From contig CAZQBV010000095.1 in NCBI GenBank assembly GCA_964592125.1, positions 1 to 10,536 of the forward strand: DNA of 10,536 nucleotides. Reading direction: 5' to 3'. This stretch comes from UBA5399 sp964592125 (lineage in GTDB: Bacteria; Bacillota; Clostridia; Christensenellales; Christensenellaceae). Below are positions 6,346 to 10,536 of the stretch, piece by piece (position 1 is the first letter of the stretch; each line of letters opens with the position of its first letter). Both the position numbers and the translations under genes were made by a program. The notes beneath the pieces were generated by a model. That model worked only from the letters and a program-made list of their open reading frames with translations. It was not told where the DNA came from and ran no database searches.

Positions 6346-6385
6346 AAAAATACAGCGGTACTCAAAAAAGAGGAAAGTGCCGCTG
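6346..6385 (-). terminator. terminator of the rRNA methyltransferase gene
   Basis: On the minus strand CAGCGG (6385-6380) and CCGCTG (6358-6353) form a stem closing a T-rich loop, with a further three pairs (ACT/AGT) possible inside. The stem is followed by TATTTTT and, after four bases, another run of T. It lies about 60 bp beyond the stop codon at 6443. Confidence 0.65.
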
Positions 6386-6442
6386 CAAATGTATTTCACT
6401 TATTTTATCCCGCAGAGTGGGCGTGTGCAAGGTTTGTGGGTA

Positions 6443-7789
6443 TTATTGTTTTTTCAATACCGTCACACATTCCACATGGGTGGTTTGGGGGAACAAATCG
6501 ACAGGTTGAATGCTGGATGCCACATAGCCTTTTTCAGCAAAATATGCAAGGTCGCGTGCCATTGTGGCAGGGTCGCAAGATACATACCCCACAGCACGTG
6601 GGCTGATGCCAACAATGGCATCTATCAAAGGCTGGGTTAGTCCCTTGCGTGGTGGGTCTACCGTTACAATATCTATATGCGTTTCCTGTGCGGTTACCTT
6701 TGGTAGAACTTCCAAAGCATCCCCAGAGAAAAAGGCTGCATTCTCAATTTCGTTCAATTGTGCATTAAACTGTGCATTTTCTACAGCAGCATCTACAACT
6801 TCTATGCCATAGGCAAACCGTGCTTGTTTTGCCAGCATCAGCGTAATCATTCCCGCACCGCAAAATAGATCCAGTGCGGTATCGCTGGAACGAACCCCCA
6901 GCTCTTTTTCCAGATTTTTGTACAATGCTTCGGCCTGTGGGGTGTTTACCTGCAAAAAACTGCCTGGGCTTACCTTGAATTCCAAATCCAAAACAGTTTC
7001 GAAAAAGAAATCACACCCCAATATGCCGGTGCTGTGCTCGCCCAATATTACGTTGGTATCTGTGGTGTTGTGGTTTAGCACAATGGATTTTACCTGTGGC
7101 AATACAAATTTAAAAAGTGCAAACAGTTCTTTTTGGAAGGGCAGATCCTTTCCGTTTATCACCAGTATTAACATAATATCGCCTGCCTTGTTGCTGCGGA
7201 ACACCACATGCCTTAGCAAGCCAGTGTGCGTTTGCTCGTCATATATACCAATGCCATATTTTACAATCCACACCCGCAGCTGGGAAAGCGCCACCGCTAT
7301 GTTGCTGTGCTGTATTTTACAGTCGTCTATATCCACCACATTGTGCGAGTGTGCTGCATACAGGCCAATGCTCACATTGCCATTTTGCTGCTGGGCGGGG
7401 AAGGCGGCTTTGTTGCGGTAGCGATATTCAGCCACAGAGGGAAGGGGAAAGAGCACAGGTATATCCAGCTTGCCAATACGCTTTACGCAGTCTTGCACCC
7501 GCGCTTGCTTGTACTCCAGCTGGGCGGGGTAGGCCATATGTTGCAGCGTACACCCCCCGCATTTGGAAAAAACTCTGCAGGGTGGCTGCACCCGTGCGGG
7601 GGAAGGGGAAAGTATTTCCATCAGCTTGCCAACTGCGTAGCTTTTTTTCACCAGAATGATTTTTGCCTGTACCTCTTCGCTGGGCAACGCGCCCTGCACA
7701 AAAACGGCCATTCCCTCGTATTTGCCTATGCCTTGGCCATCTGTGCCTATATCATCAATGGTTAGAGTAACACTGTCATTTTTTTTCAT
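6443..7789 (-). CDS. rlmCD: 23S rRNA (uracil-5-)-methyltransferase, RlmCD/RlmD (TrmA/RumA) family
   Basis: This 448-residue cytoplasmic enzyme methylates uracil C5 in 23S rRNA using SAM; in Gram-positive bacteria one RlmCD enzyme can modify both U747 and U1939. Seen in order: an N-terminal TRAM RNA-binding domain (about 3-60, IDDIGTDGQGIGKYEG); iron-sulfur ligands Cys71, Cys77, Cys80 and Cys157; SAM motif LDLFCGAGMI (306-315); VDPPRKGL (377-384); the catalytic nucleophile Cys405 in VSCDPATMARDL; and the general base Glu440 in HVECV. Length is normal. I start at the ATG at 7789, preceded by AAAGGAG with 6 nt spacing, rather than the in-frame TTG at 7819 which lacks such a site. It is a single gene divergent from mtlD. 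Whether it modifies one site or both is not visible. Confidence 0.93.
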   Translation of the reverse strand: MKKNDSVTLTIDDIGTDGQGIGKYEGMAVFVQGALPSEEVQAKIILVKKSYAVGKLMEILSPSPARVQPPCRVFSKCGGCTLQHMAYPAQLEYKQARVQDCVKRIGKLDIPVLFPLPSVAEYRYRNKAAFPAQQQNGNVSIGLYAAHSHNVVDIDDCKIQHSNIAVALSQLRVWIVKYGIGIYDEQTHTGLLRHVVFRSNKAGDIMLILVINGKDLPFQKELFALFKFVLPQVKSIVLNHNTTDTNVILGEHSTGILGCDFFFETVLDLEFKVSPGSFLQVNTPQAEALYKNLEKELGVRSSDTALDLFCGAGMITLMLAKQARFAYGIEVVDAAVENAQFNAQLNEIENAAFFSGDALEVLPKVTAQETHIDIVTVDPPRKGLTQPLIDAIVGISPRAVGYVSCDPATMARDLAYFAEKGYVASSIQPVDLFPQTTHVECVTVLKKQ

Positions 7790-7850
7790 GGTTTGCTCCT
7801 TTGTATCTGTCTGCGGCAATAGAAACCCATATTTTCACTTTTCTATTGGT

Positions 7851-7870
7851 GATTTGTATTATACCAAATC
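7851..7870 (-). promoter_or_regulatory. rlmCD promoter overlapped by a perfect inverted repeat
   Basis: The minus strand carries an extended -10, TGGTATAAT (7866-7858), about 70 bp before the rlmCD start, with no clear -35. The half-sites GATTTG (7851-7856) and CAAATC (7865-7870) form a perfect 6-bp inverted repeat with an 8-bp spacer covering the -10. This could be an operator for the divergent rlmCD/mtlD spacer or a chance palindrome. Confidence 0.45.
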
Positions 7871-7924
7871 TAAGCTTTTTGTGATATAGTTACTATATAT
7901 TCTATAGCAACGAGGTGGTTTGAT

Positions 7925-9088
7925 ATGAAAAAAGCGGTAATGTATGGTGCGGGAAATATAGGCAGGGGCTTCATTGGAAAGGTGCTTTCCGAAAGTGGCT
8001 ATGAAGTATGCTTTTTGGATATTTCTACGGAAATTGTAGAGGCAATGAACCGATATAACGAATACAATGTGCAAATTGTTTCGGACGAGGCGCAGCGTGT
8101 AGATGTGGTGAAGAACGTGCGTGCGGTAGATGCGAACTCGCCCCAAGCGGTAGAGGAAATAGCGGATTGCGACCTAATGGCAACTTCGGTAGGCGTAAAT
8201 GTAATGAAGTTCATTGCGCCCAATATTGCGAAAGCCATTGTAAAAAGAATGAAACAAAAGAATGAGCCGCTGGATATTTTGCTGGCGGAAAACCAGATGA
8301 ATGCGGATAAGCTGATGCGTGGGTGGATTTACGAACATTTGGATGCTGCGCAGAAAAAATGGGCAGATGAGAATTTGGGTTTGGTAGAATGCTCTATTGG
8401 GCGCATGGTGCCGAAACTCGCGCCTGTGTTAAGTGCGGCAGATCCTTTGCTGATAGCGGTAGAAGAATATGCATTGCTTCCTGTGGATAGCGAGGGCTTC
8501 AAGGGAGAAATACCCGATCTAGTGGGGCTGGTGCCATTTACGCCTTTCGACTTCCACATCAAGCGCAAGCTGTTTATGCACAATATGTCACACGCGCTGT
8601 GTGCCTATTTCGGCTGGGCAATGGGGCTGGAGTATATTTCCGAAGCGGTAGGGGTTCCGGTAATCAAAAGCCGTGCGCACGAATCTATGATGCTGGTGGC
8701 AAAAGCGTTGAATCGGGAATATGGTGTGCCTATGGAGGAGCTTACGGACTATGTGGATGACCTGCTGTTCCGTTTCCGCAACAAGGCGCTGCGGGAAACG
8801 ATAGCGCGCGTGGGGGCAGACCCCATACGCAAGCTGCGCAAAGATGACAGACTGGTGGGCGCTGCACTGTATGTAATAGAATCTGGTTTCGATCCGGACT
8901 ATATTGTAAAAGGCATTGTTGCAGCGTTGAATTATGCGGATGCAAATGATAAATCTGCAATGGAATTGCAGGATTGCCTTGAAAAAAATGGAATTGAATA
9001 TGTGATAGAGCACTATATGGGGCTGAAACAGGATGAATTGCTGGCGCAAATGATCTTGAAGGAATTTGAACGAGAAGCGGTGAAATAA
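7925..9088 (+). CDS. mtlD: mannitol-1-phosphate 5-dehydrogenase
   Basis: This 387-residue cytoplasmic enzyme interconverts D-mannitol-1-phosphate and D-fructose-6-phosphate with NAD. Seen: the N-terminal Rossmann motif GAGNIGRGFIG (8-18); Asp32 at the end of beta-2 (FLDIS), typical for NAD; the AENQMNA segment (121-127); the active-site stretch KRKLFMHNMSHA (213-224), close to that of E. coli MtlD; and RVGADPIRKLRKDDRLVG (295-312), a hallmark of this family. Length is close to the usual 380-385. The ATG at 7925 has GAGGTGG 6 nt upstream. It is a single-gene unit, divergent from rlmCD and ended by the 9139-9182 terminator. No mannitol PTS, MtlR or kinase gene lies nearby, which is unusual because mtlD often sits with mtlA. 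It may supply mannitol as a redox sink or compatible solute (inference). Confidence 0.93.
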   Translation: MKKAVMYGAGNIGRGFIGKVLSESGYEVCFLDISTEIVEAMNRYNEYNVQIVSDEAQRVDVVKNVRAVDANSPQAVEEIADCDLMATSVGVNVMKFIAPNIAKAIVKRMKQKNEPLDILLAENQMNADKLMRGWIYEHLDAAQKKWADENLGLVECSIGRMVPKLAPVLSAADPLLIAVEEYALLPVDSEGFKGEIPDLVGLVPFTPFDFHIKRKLFMHNMSHALCAYFGWAMGLEYISEAVGVPVIKSRAHESMMLVAKALNREYGVPMEELTDYVDDLLFRFRNKALRETIARVGADPIRKLRKDDRLVGAALYVIESGFDPDYIVKGIVAALNYADANDKSAMELQDCLEKNGIEYVIEHYMGLKQDELLAQMILKEFEREAVK

Positions 9089-9138
9089 TACCAATTCCAG
9101 ATAAGAAAGTGTGCAAAAGCAGTACGCAACAAAATAGG

Positions 9139-9182
9139 ATGGTGGAGAATATCACTTTTGGGTGGTTCTCCGCCATTTTTAT
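9139..9182 (+). terminator. terminator of mtlD
   Basis: ATGGTGGAGAA (9139-9149) pairs with TTCTCCGCCAT (9166-9176), 11 pairs with one G-U, around a 16-base loop. TTTT follows. It lies about 50 bp after the stop codon and just before the end of the convergent hydrolase gene. Confidence 0.8.
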
Positions 9183-9193
9183 ATTGGGGCAGC

Positions 9194-10126
9194 CTACACA
9201 TACTTTTCCAAAAAAGCATCTACAGTTTGCCAGTAAAGCTGGGGCGCAACATCTGCACATACCGCGTGCCCTGCGCCCTCTATCACCAGTTTTTCCTTGG
9301 GGCAGGCCGCTGCCGCGTAGCATTCTTCGTGCATGAAAAAGGGAACAAACGCATCGGCAGTGCCGTGAATAAATAGCGTGGGGGTTTTAGAAAGCCTAAG
9401 CCGTGGCAGGCTGCTTGCCTCTTTAAAAGAATAGCTCGCCCGCCTTTTTGCCATGCAGTTGGCTATGTGCATGAAGGGGAATTGCGGTAGCCCAAATACC
9501 TTTTTCAGTTGATGGGTAAATTCCTCCCATACCGAGGTATAGCCGCAATCCTCTATGGCTGCAACCACATTGGGCGGCAGAGCCAGCCCAGTTGTCATCA
9601 TTACTGTGGCGCCGCCCATAGAGCCGCCCATCAGCACAATTTTCGCATGAGGGTTTCTATCGCATAACAAATGAAGCCATTGCAGCATGTCCTGAGAATC
9701 CAGCCAGCCCATGCCCAAATACTTCCCCTGACTATTGCCACAGCCGCGCAGATCGGGAAGCAACACATTGTAGCCCAAGCTGTGAAAATGACGTGCGCCG
9801 CTACCCATTTTCAGCCCATTGCCGCTGAAACCATGGCAAACAACCGCCCAATTGTTTGTGGGGGTATTGGCATATAGCATTCGCCCAAACAGCTTTAGGC
9901 CATCAAAGGAAGTAATCTGCTGTTCCTGAAAAATTTGTGTTTCTAGCCACTTTCGATTTTTTTGTTCCTCGCTTCGGTCGGCATCTTTAGCATTGGTATC
10001 CATCACTTTCTTTTTGGATACCCTAGCCTTTACAGCAACATTAAAAACCCTGTTAGAGACCAAATAAATAGCCGCCAACAAGGCAATTGCAAGGCTTGCC
10101 AGTATTATCACAATCAATGTGGGCAC
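9194..10126 (-). CDS. membrane-anchored alpha/beta hydrolase
   Basis: This 310-residue serine hydrolase has an N-terminal hydrophobic segment (about 3-23) that looks like a signal anchor, a charged linker (32-70), then an alpha/beta-hydrolase domain. Visible are the oxyanion-region motif HGFSGNG (98-104), the nucleophile elbow GGSMGG with Ser169, the likely acid Asp258 in GTADAFVP and His287 in GAGHA, giving a complete triad. The family resembles YfhR/BEM46-type hydrolases; the substrate is unknown. The start is GTG at 10126, with GGAG 8 nt upstream overlapping the end of the thioredoxin-like gene, whose stop is only 5 nt away. Co-transcription and coupling are therefore likely. The gene runs toward mtlD and ends within about 12 bp of the mtlD terminator. 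I see no separate terminator for it. Confidence 0.87.
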   Translation of the reverse strand: MPTLIVIILASLAIALLAAIYLVSNRVFNVAVKARVSKKKVMDTNAKDADRSEEQKNRKWLETQIFQEQQITSFDGLKLFGRMLYANTPTNNWAVVCHGFSGNGLKMGSGARHFHSLGYNVLLPDLRGCGNSQGKYLGMGWLDSQDMLQWLHLLCDRNPHAKIVLMGGSMGGATVMMTTGLALPPNVVAAIEDCGYTSVWEEFTHQLKKVFGLPQFPFMHIANCMAKRRASYSFKEASSLPRLRLSKTPTLFIHGTADAFVPFFMHEECYAAAACPKEKLVIEGAGHAVCADVAPQLYWQTVDAFLEKYV

Positions 10127-10131
10127 AATAG

Positions 10132-10395
10132 CTACTCCAATGCTTCGCGGAAAACCGCTTCTACAGCCGCCAAAGTGGGAACACCCTCGTGTATCTTTAT
10201 ATCATCCACAAAGTAGGTGGGTACATACCAATAGTCGTAACCTTTGGTTTTTTCAGGTTCTCGGTTTTCTTCTATCACTTCTATTTCCACTTGGTTAAAT
10301 TCAGGGTACTGCTTGCGCAAACGATCCATCAATTCAAAAGCATGTTTGCAGTGTGAGCAGGTATCTAAAATCATCATTTTTACATGTTTGGACAT
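10132..10395 (-). CDS. small thioredoxin/glutaredoxin-like protein (CSHC)
   Basis: This 87-residue protein has a compact thioredoxin-fold pattern: a beta strand (VKMMIL, 5-10), the active-site pair CSHC (Cys13, Cys16) at the start of a helix, and VPT (58-60) with the expected cis-proline before FVDDIKI. Size and layout fit a glutaredoxin-like redox protein that acts in the cytoplasm on disulfides; its partner is unknown. I start at the ATG at 10395, preceded by AGAGG with 7 nt spacing, rather than the in-frame TTG at 10410. It is the first gene of a unit with the alpha/beta hydrolase, 5 nt downstream. The link between the two functions is not evident. Confidence 0.82.
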   Translation of the reverse strand: MSKHVKMMILDTCSHCKHAFELMDRLRKQYPEFNQVEIEVIEENREPEKTKGYDYWYVPTYFVDDIKIHEGVPTLAAVEAVFREALE

Positions 10396-10428
10396 CCAAT
10401 TTCCTCTCAATCTATAGAATCTGTACTT

Positions 10429-10456
10429 ATTCTAACATATTTTGAATGATTTTAAA
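10429..10456 (-). promoter_or_regulatory. promoter of the thioredoxin-like/hydrolase unit
   Basis: On the minus strand TGTTAGAAT (10437-10429) is an extended -10 with hexamer TAGAAT. TTTAAA (10456-10451) lies 16 bp upstream as a weak -35. Transcription would begin near 10422, about 27 nt before the ATG. Confidence 0.45.
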
Positions 10457-10483
10457 CCGTTTTGTTCTATGTTATAATACTAG

Positions 10484-10536
10484 TAATACTGATCCCTGAT
10501 AGAAATATCGCAAAAGCGATATTTCTATCACTGCCA
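10484..10536. repeat. start of a second hairpin repeat element, cut by the window edge
   Basis: TAATACT (10484-10490) is followed after 8 bases, as in the copy at 6088, by a perfect 15-bp hairpin: 10497-10511 with 10516-10530, loop AAAA. The stem shares ATAGAAAT at its base with the first hairpin of the other copy, and the inner pairs differ but remain complementary. Only the first hairpin is inside the window. A second TAATACT lies at 10475-10481. Confidence 0.65.

Noticed and set aside
6331..6640. Plus-strand ORFs of 91 and 87 codons
   Set aside because: They run antisense into the well-supported rRNA methyltransferase gene and its terminator, without a credible ribosome binding site or domain.
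7226..7765. 179-codon plus-strand ORF
   Set aside because: It is a shadow opposite the methyltransferase gene, whose motifs are all intact on the other strand.

Overview
The window looks like a chromosomal segment of an anaerobic, gut-type Clostridia (Firmicutes), though the genus cannot be named from the sequence. The evidence is strong AGGAGG-type ribosome binding sites, a lipoprotein sugar-binding protein, AT-rich spacers, a CCA-encoding tRNA-Thr and protein sequences typical of that class. Most genes are on the minus strand; mtlD and a candidate non-coding RNA are on the plus strand.

Layout. (1) 1-520: an intact tRNA-Thr(GGT), then a 186-bp relic with a possible integrase tail, then a displaced 5' half of a second tRNA-Thr that stops at the anticodon loop, and a doubtful 42-codon ORF. 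(2) 531-1161: a gene-free but clearly structured stretch with an A-tract-preceded promoter, about ten local and long-range helices and a strong terminator. I read it as a large non-coding RNA of about 595 nt. Its size and tRNA/integrase setting recall the ROOL/GOLLD giant RNAs, but I cannot confirm membership. This is the most interesting item in the window. (3) 5876-1178 (minus): a four-gene operon encoding a ketose 3-epimerase (D-psicose/D-tagatose 3-epimerase type), a sugar-binding lipoprotein, a two-domain sugar ABC ATPase and a permease. It has a near-perfect sigma-A promoter with three copies of an operator-like octamer, an intercistronic stem after the binding-protein gene, and a final terminator shared, back to back, with the ncRNA. 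(4) 6088-6285: a non-coding block of six consecutive hairpins bounded by short inverted ends. A second copy begins at the right edge of the window (10484 onward), so this is a dispersed repeat family. (5) 7789-6443 (minus): a 23S rRNA m5U methyltransferase (RlmCD/RlmD type). It is divergent from mtlD (mannitol-1-phosphate 5-dehydrogenase, plus, 7925-9088). (6) 10395-9194 (minus): a two-gene unit of a small CxxC thioredoxin-like protein and a membrane-anchored alpha/beta hydrolase.

How the genes fit together. The operon would bind, import and epimerise an uncommon ketose or related sugar; no kinase or regulator is present, so the route into central metabolism lies elsewhere. MtlD would interconvert mannitol-1-phosphate and fructose-6-phosphate, but no mannitol PTS genes are visible. 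The remaining genes are housekeeping or hypothetical functions.
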